DNA from: Druceiella hillmani
Lineage: Eukaryota; Arthropoda; Insecta; Lepidoptera; Hepialidae
NCBI GenBank assembly: GCA_039881145.1
Contig: JAYKKI010000138.1
Span: 1,976,001 to 2,040,000, forward strand
Reading direction: 5' to 3'
Length of the DNA: 64,000 nucleotides
This document shows positions 48,451 to 62,132 of the stretch, in pieces. Within the stretch, counting starts at the first letter, position 1. The number at the start of each line of letters is the position of its first letter. A program made the translations under genes and the position numbers. The notes beneath the pieces are model-generated. The model was given only the letters and a program-made list of their open reading frames with translations, searched no databases and had not been told where the DNA came from.

Positions 48451-51400
48451 CCATTTTTGACATTTATTTATATTTTAATATTACTTATAATTGAATAATT
48501 ATTTGTATTAGATTTTTCCCTATTTTGCTTGCAATAAACTTTTTAAAACTACAGTTTGCCCCTATAGAAACGTATTTGTCAGTTTGATAAGCAATTAGTT
48601 AATAGTGTATTTACTGAACGCTTTATATGATTGAAACTTACATGTAGTTATCTGTTTGTCTTTACAGAAATTGTTTTGTGTTTTATTATTTAAGAAAAAT
48701 TTACCATTCGTTGGTTGTCGCTGTTTGATAATTCAGTGCAACTACAGCACTAATATTAGATTAGAAAAAGACTGGCTCAACAAATCGGACAAATGGCTCT
48801 GGGATACTACATCGAGCAAGGATTCTGTATGAGATAAAAATTTAGATTTGAATACATATGGATATGGTTAATTAAATAACGTTTACAATTTTTAAATACC
48901 CCCTCCCCTCCTCCCGTCCAATAGGGTTGCAAACCTAAACCTATAATTAATTTTCCTTTTTTTATTAATTTATCGGTTTCCTCATAATGCTAATTATACA
49001 CGATTTTGTACAACTTATTTATTAAAATAAATGACAGAATTATACAAATTCGATTTTAAATGTTTTTTGCACATTGTAAATAAGTAAACGTAACTTAACC
49101 GGGTTTGATGCTTTATAAGTCGGTTATACTTGAAAAAAGCTGTCATCTCTTTTTTTATTTTTCGGAGAAAATTCGTTTAGAAAATAAAAGGAACTGGGAC
49201 ACATTGAAAATGAAATTTGAAGATTTATGTTTAACAAATAATGCGACTAATAAACGAGAAGATCAGGAGTGAAGCCAGACGGAGCTTTCATACAATTCAT
49301 ATTTAATTAAATTCTAGAAATAAATTTAAAGTAAATTCGGTTTCGATCGAATAAAACTGCCTAATTATTTCTGCCGAAAACGGATTAAAAATCCTTATAA
49401 CTTATAAATGTTGATGGTTCAGCAATAACTGGTTACCAAAAAAATTATTACGTAAATAAAAACATGTCTACAGTCTACAGATCAATGCTGCCTGTAAATT
49501 ACCCGGTTCCAAACTATTTACTTTTCTTAAGACAAGTTTTTCAACGGCATAATTCAAGGGCGAACGGATTTCCGAACTCGAAAACTAGTAATTTTTTCGA
49601 TTTAGTATACACTGCCGAATAAAAAAGTCTGTAGTTAATCAAACGCTGCCTTCATATTATATAATTTTTCTTAAGTACAAACATAGATACACATAGATAT
49701 CGATATGATTCGTGATTAACTACTAACATTTCCTTTGTAAATACGGTCCTTTCTTTTCTTTACTTTTTTTGATCTCCTTTTGGATGCTAAGGAAATTTTA
49801 AACATTACATTGTTTAAATATTAATTCAACATTCTCATGAAAGTACAAATGTTGCGTGAAGCAATGAATGTTTATATCGTTTCCAAATATAGTTTTTAGA
49901 CTACACAACTTATTTCACAATTACAATATGATATTTCAGTTTGATAAACTTGTCACGACAAATATATGTTTAATTTACTTATCAGTCAATTCACGCCAGT
50001 TTAAGTTTTTTTCGAGTGTGGCGACCCTATTTTCTAATCTACGTTCTATATCGATTAAAATGTTGTATGAATGGTTTTTACTTCATCGACTCTGATAGCG
50101 TCTTCACATTTGATAGTGAAGTTATTGTCTTCATTATTTACGTAATATACAATAATTGTTGGAAAAAATCAATATTAAAAATTGGTGTTCTAAAATATTC
50201 CTCTCTAGTTTGAGTTGTTCACGTTAGAGAAAAAATATTTTTTACCATTAGAAAGGTTTATGAGTATATTTTGCGACATCATGTAATTGTATTATTTGAG
50301 CATATCTAATTGGGCTAACAAACTCGATATTTGGCACTAGGACAATTTATGAGTCGTGGACAGATAAATCCTGGCATTACCAGTCTTTTAGGGGTCCGCA
50401 TCTCTAAAGAAAAAAATGAAACGGTTTTAAAATTAATCACGTGTCTGTCTGTCCATTCGTCAGTTGTTTCTCTAAGAAACCGCATAACTCGCATACATTT
50501 CATTAGCTTAAATTCAAAAATGTTTATTTGCAAATTTTTGGTGGACAAAATAAATACTCCAAAAATTGTTTTTTCTACTTCAATGTAAAGTGTGGGGTAT
50601 TGTTTGAAAGATCTAGTTAAAGAATCTCATTATCAGATTACCATCTAACAGATGCGTGGCTAATTATGGGATGTCATGCTAGATATTATAACATCATTAC
50701 ATTGTTTTTCTTCTTTAATTGTATCACAGAGAGAGGAAATTAAGGTAATAGTCAAAATTTCAATTATTTAGTATATTTCCTTGTTTATTTCTTTTTAAAA
50801 ATCATATGTCCAACTTACGGATTTACCCCAAAACTTTGGATGTGCGGAAGAACGGATAGGGTAAGTAGAAAGGATGAGGACCGAGACACAAAACACACAA
50901 TAATTCGAATACATGTTATTCTAACGAGTGTTAAGTCCTGAATAGGCAACCAATTCCATAGCCAATTCCGGAAGTAGTTAAATGAGTAGAAAAAATATTT
51001 ATCTGGACGCATCTTGTACTACAGCGTCTAATAATATGTGTATTCAAAAGACAGGTGAATGGAGGATGTTATTTCCTTACGCACTCTATACCGGTGTAAT
51101 AAACTATGAAATAGTTCTCTCTTGAGTGTGATGCACTGTGTAATACGAAGTGTAATACAAAGTCAGTATGAGGGGTTATCAATTAAAATTTATTAATTTT
51201 AAAAATGTTTAGCCAAAAGTTATTCTCTCAAATAAGAGTCTCAAAAACATGTTTCTTAATTTAAATATTATGTCTAATGGATTATTGATATATTATATAT
51301 TGGTCTATTAAAAAATGGATTTGAAATTGGAAATAATTTTTTTTCTACTTTTAGATTAAAATAAACAATTCTTTAGTCGAAATTCTGACATAAGATATAG

Positions 51401-53741
51401 AAAAAAACTCGACTTCTTAAGTCATTCTTTGAAATTGTTAAAAAATTAACACATTTTCATGTCGGCGACATAAATAATGCTTCCAATGTTAATTATCGGG
51501 TCAAAAAAGACAGAAAACTGATACGCTGGAAAAATTATGCAACAGGTTTTATCTTATAATGACGTTTCTTTTTAATTATATTTTAATATTAAAAACAATT
51601 ACAAATATGCCAAGAAAATTGTTCCAATAAAAAAAATGTATTTAAATGACTTTATAGAAAATAAGGTATGAGTTTATGATGGTAAGAGAAGATAACATTG
51701 TGAAAATATTACAAACATTCATTAAAAAATGAAGAGAATTTGTAAGTTAATAGGCACGTTTACAAAATTAAAGAAGCATCTCTGATCAATTGTCTTGTAG
51801 AACTTTCTTAACCTCGTCTACCGGGTAAGACGTGAAGTCTTCGTTGTATTCATGGCCTGGTCGATCCACTATTAGGCCTTTCGTGAAAAGCTAGGTATTT
51901 CTTAAAACGTACGTCACAAATTTGATAAAATTGTGGAAGCCAAAAATTTCCCCTAAATGTATATTTTTCTCGATCTGAAATAGATTACAACATAACAAAC
52001 AAGATTACTATAAATACAACAGACCACAAAAAAGGAAAAAATGCCATGAGATCTATATACTAGCATTTCTATTTTCATTAACTTGTGTCAAATTCGGTTG
52101 TTCGTGAACGGAGATTTTTTGTAAGAATTTACTATGAGTTGCAGCGAGTTATCTTAGTATATATTAGTCCATAGTTAACAAACAACCAATAGTTAACAGA
52201 ATATTTGCTATCTTTCATGTATAGTATTATATTTATGTCTTAGGGATTATTTGGTAAAATAAAAGTGAAAGTTTTTATGCCGTTCATTAGTTTAAAAATA
52301 AAAATTAGTAATTTATAACAAAAAAAAGGCGTAGGGGAAAGTGGGTAAAATAATAGCATCGCCTCATAATTATCTGGTTAAATAAAATGTAGGGTACATT
52401 TTTTAGAATACCATTTTTAAAAAAAAATTTGCTTTGTTTTAAATAATACAGAATTTATACAAAACGATAAATACATTATTTCTTGTGTCCTGATGGCCAA
52501 AGAAAATTTCGATTTCTTAAAATCTATAATTGAATGATTTAAAAGAATTTGTCGATATTCATGATTGTCAGTGGTCAGGTCCAAGCAATAACACAGCTTG
52601 CTTCCTTGTTATTTATTCAGGTATAACTGACTGTTTGAATTAAATTTTAGCAATAATTTGAAAATTCAGCACCCATCCTTCTTAAAATTTAGAAACTAAA
52701 AGTTGATAATTGATGGATGGAATTACTAAATAATGAGATAATTGTCTCTTATATGACAGCAGTTCAAAGTTTAAAATTAATTTTGAAAATTTCACTTTGA
52801 AAGTAACACCTACATGTGATGTTATATTATTTAAAAGGGCTAAAAATCCACTATGTTACTGTAATTTTAGATGAAAAGATTTTTTGCCAAATTTGCGTAA
52901 CTTCGTGATAATTCCAACTGTTCAAAGTTTCAAAAACTAATTTTAATTACTCTTACGTAATTGTGTTGTACCTCATTCCTACTTTCAGAGACTTCATGCC
53001 ATAAATGCAGGTTACAATATAACATAAGGTTTTTCCTATTTTCACCCTTCAAATGAACTGAGCATTCTAATAACATTAATTTAACCAGGTTAGAGGCGAG
53101 CATAGGATATATTTCAGATATCCCTCCATATGTTGTAGTAGGCTATTACTCATCTGGACACCTTCCGTTTGTGGGCACGATATGAGGACTTATCACGCGT
53201 AAAAAGTATTCTGTATTTTCATATTTCGTTAGAATATATTTATCTTGTTACAAGTCACCTTCAAAACTTTCAAGTTCAGAAATACCCATTGTTCAATGAT
53301 CGCAACTGTTCATATTTAGAATTGATCTCAAAGCTGTTCGTTTCAGGAATGACTTTATTATTTTATTTCAGATGTTTGCTTTGTAAAGTCTCAATCCAAT
53401 AGTTTCAGATCCTTGTTTTATTTCCAAATTTGTCTCATTCATTCGATATGTTTTTATGTTTTAATATGAATGGGCTTGTAATTAACTATAGGCATGATTT
53501 TAAAAACTATTTATTACTAGTTTTAAATTCTGCTGGTGACTGAAATTAATGAGTCGCAACCATTTACCATTAAATGATATAAAAAAATTTAAGTCACATT
53601 TTATATTTATTGATACTCGAAATTGTCACCTTGGATGTTGTGTATCAGAAATCATAAATGATTTTAGCTACGATTTTAACAAGTAAACTTTGCTTTCTTA
53701 TATTCTAAATTTGTATTGATTACAATTTTGCTAAACAAACA
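48451..53741. other. 5.3 kb AT-rich stretch, no gene supported
   Basis: Weak items only. Near 48640-48835 an acceptor-like TTGTCTTTACAG is followed by 55 open codons; an alternative frame there reads RLAQQIGQMALGYYIEQGF, with no identification. At 50330-50590 there is a TGTCTGTCTGTCC-containing stretch resembling common insect repeats. Patches at 50815-51012 and 51800-51880 are GC-richer but unassigned. Confidence 0.35.
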
Positions 53742-53930
53742 GTGGTGTGTCTGTGTGTGTGTACGTGTGTGTCTCTCTCTCTCTCTCTCTGCGTGTGTAT
53801 GTACGTGTATGAGTCTTTGTGTGTGTGTGTGTGTGTCTGGGCACGTGTATGTTTGAGTGTATGCGTGGATCTACGTGGCGCACGTACGCGCGTGGTTGCG
53901 CGCGGGCAGTCGTGCGTGCGCGTCCTTCCA
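53742..53930. repeat. (TG)n-(TC)n microsatellite with CpG-dense tail
   Basis: TG and TC runs (53742-53850) pass into a short segment, 53870-53930, very rich in CG dinucleotides (GGCGCACGTACGCGCGTGGT, then TGCGCGCGGG). Such CpG density is exceptional in this AT-rich window. Confidence 0.9.
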
Positions 53931-55226
53931 AATTACTTTGAGTAGTTAGTAAAGTTAAAAAATGTTTGGAAACAAACACAATCACTTCGGAGTATTAATA
54001 AAAATATTGAATGAACTGTGGATTAAAGAAATACCCTTTGATCTCAATTTTAATGCCAATAAGTAATTTTTAAGAGGAGGGTTTAAATGTCAAGCGGTTA
54101 AAACAATTTTTAAAATTGAGTTAAACCCTGTTTATCTAGTTTCCTCGGCGTTACAGATATACATCCGTCTATAAAACCATTTTGTGCCCTGCTTTCACGT
54201 GTAATCACACAAATATTTTTTGATCTTCATTCTAACGCCCAAAATGTTTAGTGAAACAAGCTGAAATGCAGCAATCTGTCCAAAACCAAGTTAAACAAAT
54301 TCAGCATGCAAGCTCTCTCGATCTCAATAAGATTTTGATAGGGCGCGATATATGTGAATTATTACTTTTGTACATTTCAATAACTTTGAAAATTCAATTA
54401 ATAAACTCACTTAATCTACAATGCCTAAGGATTTGTACTTTAATAAATTTATTCCCACACGAAACCACACACTCTGGTTTCCTTTGTTATGAGTGTGAAT
54501 AAATTCATTGAAGCTTGTCATCATCATGCATTTTAGTGTCAATGAATTTGTACTCTGCAATTGTATACAGTGAGAGAGTAGGTAATTCTGGTGCAAGTCA
54601 GTTCTAGATATAGGGATAACAAATAGAGGATGACTATGCGCGCAAGTGGTTATCAGGTATGAAGATGGAGAATTTTTCGAAAAAAATAAGGCACAAAACT
54701 TTTTCATTTAATTATTATAAAAGACATTTCGTCAATAAATAATTTCTTCTACGCTGCAACATAACGTCGTATATGTATAAACATCGGCAGGACGTATAAA
54801 AATAAGGTAACCATGTAGTTTATGTTCAAATATCAAAGAAATGTTTTAGACCTGTTTAGTTATCAGGCAATATTTAGTTTATTGTGCTCTAAATGAACCG
54901 ACTTTTAACTCACTAATTGGTGTGATCATATGTTATAAATTAACTAATAAAGACACTGAAAGTTGCTCCATTACGTAGCACAACAATCAAATTCTTAAAT
55001 ACCTTACGACTTACATGATTTACGGGCAGACGTCGTATTGAATTTAGGACAAATGAGAGCAATAAATAAAACTTAAGGTAATGCGAGATCAATTAAGTGC
55101 AATATTACAAGTATCAGTAACACGGTTGTTACATAATAGCAATTGTCCATCATTGCACAATGGTTTTGAATGCAACATTAGTGCGCATTTGCTTACAGTA
55201 AAATGTTGCTCAGTATCAATTTAAGT
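53931..55226. other. No feature seen
   Basis: AT-rich. Frames at 54251-54502 and 54411-54707 oppose each other and have no character. Confidence 0.4.
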
Positions 55227-55275
55227 GAGAGATGACGTCATTTTAAAATGTAAGGGAGAGATGACGTCATTTGAC
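55227..55275. repeat. 29-bp tandem duplication with two TGACGTCA sites
   Basis: GAGAGATGACGTCATTT occurs twice with period 29, so the full palindromic CRE/ATF site TGACGTCA is present at 55233-55240 and 55262-55269. Whether it binds bZIP factors here is unknown; no gene start is adjacent. Confidence 0.85.
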
Positions 55276-55378
55276 AAATTTAATACTGTTATAACTTTGT
55301 AAAAAATATCATTTCTGTAAAAAAAATTGCTTGAAAGGTTTTTCATGAGCTCTAAATATGTCTTTTAAACAAATTTAA

Positions 55379-55437
55379 GAAAATTATTTTGTAATTATTT
55401 ATGAGCCAATTGAAAATTATTTTGTAATTATTTATGA
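55379..55437. repeat. 33-bp tandem duplication
   Basis: GAAAATTATTTTGTAATTAT plus TTATGA repeats exactly at 55379 and 55412. Confidence 0.95.
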
Positions 55438-55853
55438 AATAAATAGCCGAAAGCTTGCTAGTAATCGAAGGACGTGAAATCGATTCATCACAAGATATAT
55501 CCGATGAAAAACATTCTATATTTCCTTTCATTCCGGAAGCGATGCGAGCCATCGTATGTTATATTTGGAAGGTTATTTCGTATTGAAAAAAAATTGAAGC
55601 AATTTATCTTCGTCATGCGGATGACGAAAAATCTAAATCCATGATTTTTTGTAAGAATGATGAAAGTTTTATTGTAATGGAAAGTCCGATTATTTTAACT
55701 ATCTATGTACTTGCGCGAAGAAGATTATGAGCATATTTTTTATAGTAAAAAAACCTAAAGGATTATATAGTTTGTTCGTATTCACAATCAAAAATAAGCA
55801 AATTTACGAGATTTTAATATTATTATATCTATGGATATTTTTAAATCTTTTGA

Positions 55854-55926
55854 CACAGATGTTTTAATATAGTTTTGTAGATGGGTGTATTTTCACAGAT
55901 GTTTTAATATAGTTTTGTAGATGGGT
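55854..55926. repeat. 40-bp tandem duplication
   Basis: CACAGATGTTTTAATATAGT followed by TTTGTAGATGGGT is repeated without change at 55854-55886 and 55894-55926, so it is recent. Confidence 0.95.
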
Positions 55927-56493
55927 CATTTACAATCAAACTGTATTTTTTTATCTCACAGTTTACCGGACATCACGCATTACGGGAATTTCCAAATTTC
56001 GACAGTTTTGAAAAGCCCACCTTTTTAATCACATTTGTAATTGTGGTTACAATGTGTATTTTGTTTACAGTAAGTTTAAGTTTTGTCATGGTTTTGTGCG
56101 TAATTACTAGTACCGATACGTGTTAATTTTTATATTATATTTCTTATATGAAAGGATTATTTCAAAGAAACAATAAAAATAAATTGTTTATCCTTTATTT
56201 TTATAAAACGTTGTAACAGACAAATAGAATTTCAAATAACTCTGGATAAAATGCGCACTGAAAGCCTAAATCAATGAAAATGATTGTCACTTGCGGTTCA
56301 ATATCGTCCACGAATACAAATAAATTTGCAAAATAATGTCACTGTTATAGCACTAAGACGATAACGAGTCGGTGCCTCATTTTCATCTTCATGGAAACTC
56401 CTACACAGATGAGTGCGTCATTTCAGTATTTTTGGTAAAGAGTTTAATTTTTCCACCTTTAATACCTAAGATATCCCGTGTTACCCAAAATGT

Positions 56494-56965
56494 CACGAAA
56501 TTACGAAAAATTCAATATTACATTTATTGAAATTAAAACAAACATTTGAGGCATTTAATTAACATAACTCTATTCATATATTATTTTAGATTTTATATTC
56601 AGATATATAAATTAAAATGCTCTGTTTATTTCACCGTAGTTGCTTCATATATACACCTTCACTACCTATATAGACCTGAACATACTATCTACCTGTCTAG
56701 AAATAACGTAATTTTTTCTCGTTTTTTATATATAACAGTATAACAGCACGAAATTACGAATAATTCAAGATTACATTTATTGAAATTGAAACAAACATTT
56801 GAGGTGTTTAATTAACATAAGTCTATTCATATATTACTTTATATTTTATTTTCGGATATGTAAATTAAATTTCCTCTGTTTATTTCACCGTAGTAATTTC
56901 ATATTTACACCTTCACAACCTATATAGACATGTTATTCGTCTTTTGTATATAATAGTACGTACTT
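56494..56965. repeat. 253-bp tandem duplication
   Basis: CACGAAATTACGAA starts at 56494 and again at 56747, and the two units align to about 56965. Shared blocks include TTACATTTATTGAAATT, ACAAACATTTGAGG, TTAATTAACATAA, TCTATTCATATATTA, TGTTTATTTCACCGTAGT and CACCTTCACNACCTATATAGAC. The second unit lacks roughly 35 bp near its end. Divergence is clear but modest. Confidence 0.9.
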
Positions 56966-59900
56966 TCTTAGCTACTCATATTTTATACATTTGTTTATAC
57001 CTGTAAATATTTACTTATCGGGCTTGATAATAATAACTTAGTTGCTTCATTCCTTTGTGAGTATCTGCATATAATTACCTACGTATTTATTTAGTTACTT
57101 TATTTTTTACAAACGTATATATATAATATAATAAAATCAAACGAATCCAAATTCGATGAGTTTACTCCTTGCCACAGAAGAGATTTTGTTACCATATTCT
57201 AACTTCATCATTTAATCCTGATATTGTTAAAAGACAGATTTTATATCGTTCGTATTTATAAAAAAACAATTACAGTCTTTATTATTGGTTTATAAGTCGA
57301 TCTATTCCATTCAAACTCTGTCACGGCACCTGTGCCATTCATTGCGCATATTCTATTTCTATGGTTAAATTCTACCCAGTTTTTTATGAAAATACATCGG
57401 GAGTATATTATTTTCTAAAAAAAAATCAGCCCATTAGGGTTAGATATATATCTAACCAAATACATGTAGTAACATACATAGAAAATACAGTCGAATTGAA
57501 CCACCTATTGTTTTGGAGTCGGTTGTAGTAAGTACCAAATACTCTAAATTTAAAATTTGGTAAGAGACTATCAAAAGTTTCAACCCTTTTCTGAGACAGA
57601 CTAATTAACGGACATGACGTGAAAGTAGGGTGTTCTAATTTTTAAGCATCTTAAAAAATTTTAAAGCTTTCAAAATTAGCTGAATTTTCATCGGATATTT
57701 ATTGGGATAAAACTCGTTAATTCATTTTATAAAGTATCTGTAAATTAAAACGGTTTACTCAAAACATAAAATTGAGTTAAACAATATTATTATCATAAAG
57801 CTACCTTTTTACTTAATTGTGCTGGAAGCTATTTTGTTTGAAAATTTTCAAATTAATTACCTTAAACTTTTGTAAAATAATTTCGGTTCCAAGAAAGTAC
57901 TTAGAGAATATTATCTAGTAGATTAATGAATATATTATTTTTTTAATAAATTCATTCGTTATCTACGAAGAATAAATTTAAAAAACACCAACTTTTAGCC
58001 AGAACTAAGCTTCAAAATAGATAATAAGAGCACACAATCAAGTGGCATGATTGATGAGACATTATTTAGCAGAATTTAAGGAGAAATAGTAGATTCTAAA
58101 GGCAACATTTTTATAGGAAACAAATTTAAAGCAAATGAAACTTTGAAGTTTTTTAAGATAATTGGAAGGTATTTGTGCTCAGACGTATTGCAGGTGGATA
58201 TATTATCTAGTACTTTTCCAGTTATTACCTTTATTTATCTCTTTCCGATTATGTAATTGGCATGGTTTGACTTTCCCACAGGTATATAATGCTTTTTTCA
58301 TTATTTTCACTACTTAAAAGTCAAAGAGATCACAAGAACTATGTATTTCAAAATTGTCATAAAATATTAGTGAACCATAAATCTGTAAAAAAAATACCGA
58401 TGGAACGTTGCAGTACGCATCCATTTTTCAGTGGATAAAAGGAAGGATTAAAAAATAGTGATGCGGAAAATTTACAAAATTTGTCTGCCTTCTCCACTAT
58501 AAAATACCAGTGGCAAAAGCAGCAACTGTGTCTAGATGCCGTTCACGATTAACAATTTGAAGAAATCTACCACTCAACCTAAAGTTAGTGAAAAACGATT
58601 TGACGACAACTCAGGAAAGAAAGCTATTAAGGAACATCTTAACAAAAAAACAGTGTATTTACCACGGTTTGTTAAAATTAAATGATCGACGTAATACTTA
58701 TATTAATAAATAACTGTGTCTTCGACTACATTCGCATGAAATTATTTGACGATTATAATTGTTTAAAATAATCGTCATACATAAAAATATTGACAATGGG
58801 TGAACTAGATAGATAGCGTCGTTATATCGTAATATAGCTATAAACATAAAGTTTACTAAAAGACGCTTAAAAAATACACCTTGACAATAAAATATCAGAT
58901 AAAATAATATCCAGAGAGCTGTAACGTCCTCGAGCAATATATAGAATACTTAAACATTCTAAATGTTACTCGAGGGTGTAAGTTGTTTTCATACCAAACT
59001 TAATCAAAATCTCTTTACTAGTCTTTGTGTGACTGAAAAATAAATTAACTGGCAGGCAGAGAAATCAAAATTCTAAATACAGGTTTTGTAAATTTTTTAT
59101 CATTCTATAAGGTAAACCAATAATTCACTTTAAGGTATGTTCAAAATTCACTCTGTTACAGTTTTATTATATGTGTAGATAAGGGGTTATTTTAAAAAGT
59201 AAATATGTTTTAAAATAAATATATTTGGAAGATGTTTTCTTTCATGTGATTTAATATTAAACGATCTTCATGGAGTATTTTGCATAAATATATGTTATAC
59301 TATTAGAAAACGATAATAAACGAAGGGAATGGACGATAATCGATAGAGATTAGAAACAGCAATTTTTGAGTTTATAACAATTCGGTCAAAAAATTATGTG
59401 TTTGAAAGAAATTGTTAAACTGCAAAATTGAGAAGAAATTTAATATTAAATGAAACAAATATAATGGTCACTAAAATGATTTAATAGTACATAAGACATT
59501 TGAGATATAATAGACAACCAGGCTGATGAATTAGGCCCAAGTAATGAAAAGACCCACGTAATTCTTCAGCAATGTGGGGTCACATCTTTTTTTCCACATG
59601 AGTTATATAACTAATAAAATTACTCCTTTATATATTTTTTCCACATTTTATAAAAATATTTATGAACCAAATATCTGCTCAATAATTAACTTAAGTTAAA
59701 TTGCCCTATCTAAAGGTCTGATTAGTCAAAGCATTAAATGTACAGAAAATATTTAAAAAATGATTGCTATTTTGGAAAGGATGAAAAAATAAATACTACA
59801 TGAAAAAATATAATCCTGTTAGGGTTTTTTAAATAACAACTAAATAATCAAGTAAATTTAATATAAATTAGCATGAAAGTAATATCAGACATAAAGTTTC

Positions 59901-62096
59901 GTATATGTTCTAACCCAAGTTCGATATTAAAGATCATTGAAAATTCCATTTTTACAACCTTATAAAAGTAATGTGCGAGCCAGATAATATTGTCGACTAT
60001 TTTCAAATAAATTATAACTGCCACTAATGTCTGGTTTCGACCAAACCTATAGAAGTTTTTATGAACAGAACCATCAAATACTCGTATACTATTTCGCCTG
60101 ATGACAAGCGGGGCTTGTTTTGATTTAAATTATTACATGACTCGGATTTGATTAAAGTTGTATAAAATGAATCTCAAGAGAACTGTCGCCGCTAATATGC
60201 ACATGTTAGTCCTATATATAGGCCGTATGATATCAGGAACTGAGTTACATATTGCGAAATCCAATCACGACAAATATATCCCCGTTGGGAAAATATCATT
60301 CGACGACAGATCCGTGCGGCGCGCGATCGACCACACCATCGGCGGAAGTCGTGTCGGTGACCTCGCTGGTTATCCAAAAAATGTGACTCTCATGGGAGCA
60401 TGGTCGCCAAGTCGATGATTAGGACGTAGAGAGACAGTCCGTTGAGTAAGATGCGAATTCGTTTTTGAGACTCAAACTGTTGGATTAAGGCGCGAATTGA
60501 TTGGATCTAAAATCTCTGGAGTTGTTTAGCTTGTTTACGACATCGTTTTTATGTTGATATTGTCATGTTTTAATAATTGCTTGCTACTAAGAAAACATTT
60601 TCCGCTTTATCACTCCTCTTGCATTATAAATGGTAATGTTATATTATAATCGTGAGTCTATAAGTTTTCCCAAGGTATGTGTTTTCTAACACCAGAAGGA
60701 TTGAAATCGGGTGTATGCTTCCAGAAATTGGCGCAATCAAACAAACAACAATTGAATTTTTGTATAGTATATTTTATTATGCACAAAGAAGTTTCGCTTT
60801 AACTTCGTTTTCGTTTCTTCATTTAGATAATTCAAAAACTTGGAAGTGGGAGAAAAATAAATTGAAATATTTCGTGATTTTTTTAAATTTTTTTATTCTA
60901 AAATTACTTTTATTTTTTTATGAATTCTTATATTGTAGTCGGTTCTTACGTCACGACTTGGTGTAACATCTTTACGTACCAGTCATGCTAAACTTATGGT
61001 ATATGAATAATTAAGTCTTTGTATCGAGGACATTGTTTAATAAGCATTTACTTATCTAAAACATTATAGTACGAAAACTTTCAATTATTCAGATTTTATT
61101 ATCTAAATGCCCAAAATATGACTTGTGTCATATATAATAAAAGGGTTTAAAATCAAGTGATTTATTTCTTGAAATTGTAAATTAAATATTGGCTGGACCT
61201 AATTAATTACAACAAAAAGCCTTAGTATTTGACACAAATATTTTAACTAATTATTAATAATTGTAAGTTTTGTAATCTGACACGCTTTACAAATCTCACC
61301 TTTCTACATAGAATAATTACTAAGGAACTAACTGTGGCGGATAAACACGTCAGTGATTTTATAAGGTTACCGTTTTCATTTCTGTGGTAGAAATCTATAA
61401 AATAAATATAAATAAATATATTTCGTCAACTGATTATAAAAACGGCAAATGTTTTAGGTATTAATTGGCTTTAAATTGTAAAAACGAATATTTTATAATT
61501 TATTTTACAAAATGATGGTGAATGTACTACATTAAAAAATGGAAGGGTCAATGAGCTATGATAGTACTGTAAAGCCTTGTATGAAGTAAGTGGCGATAAC
61601 TTTTTTGCTTGCCGAACGTTCTTCGACTATTTTAACGGAGTTTTTTGGTGTAAAGCAAGAAATTTCAGTTTTTATTTTAACAGTTAGTTTATTTTAGCAC
61701 GGCTTTAACAAATTGATTAGGTTCTTGAAATATCCAGTGTGGTCAAAAGTAAAAGTAATCATAAAACATAAAAAATAAGGTTAGTTTTTGTTTCAATTTA
61801 TAATAGTTTTTGTTGTCTTTTGTTGTACTTTTAGACATTGTTACGATTATTCCAAGGCGATTCAATATTTATTTTTTTCAACAACACAGTACAACACAAC
61901 AACATATATATGCAGGCAGTATAAACGTGAATCTAACTTGTAGCGCGAACTTGAGCAAAAGCAATAATATGAAAATAGTTTTTCGTAGTCCTAATTACAT
62001 CAGAGTAATGACAGATCGACGGAACAGCTATTAGCTTAATAAAAATAACGACAGTAATCTCGAAAGTTAATCGAAAATTCATCAGTTTAAATTTAC
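56966..62096. other. Mostly featureless; small palindrome and one GC-rich island
   Basis: A perfect 20-bp palindrome GGTTAGATATATATCTAACC lies at 57438-57457. A 49-codon ATG frame at 58536-58685 (MPFTINNLKKSTTQ...) is preceded by an AG acceptor-like site but has no identity. At 60290-60420 a conspicuously GC- and CpG-rich island (GTGCGGCGCGCGATCGACCA) is open on both strands, on the plus strand as an 86-codon frame from 60158. It looks like a foreign insert or an exon but shows no motif I can name. The rest is AT-rich. Confidence 0.35.
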
Positions 62097-62132
62097 CTTT
62101 CTGCTGCCACCGGGGGAGGCCGGGGAATTCAT
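62097..62132 (-). CDS. Possible short first coding exon (unidentified)
   Basis: On the minus strand an ATG (62132-62130) opens 12 codons, MNSPASPGGSRK, ending at AAG|GTAAAT, a good donor at 62097/62096 in phase 0. A purine is at -3 and an in-frame TAA lies upstream, which fits a true start. The exon and its leader (62097-62180) are the most GC-rich part of this region, as expected for a promoter-proximal first exon. The proline/serine/glycine-rich start is common to many unrelated proteins, so no family is inferred. The rest of the gene would lie at lower coordinates; no further exon was identified. Confidence 0.3.

Noticed and set aside
50815..51012. Plus-strand LWMCGRTDRV as a LINE reverse-transcriptase motif
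   Set aside because: Only a few residues resemble the LINE tail block and nothing around them continues the match.
58536..58685. 49-codon lysine-rich ATG frame after an AG
   Set aside because: Plausible-looking but too short, with no family, no composition contrast and no other exon nearby.
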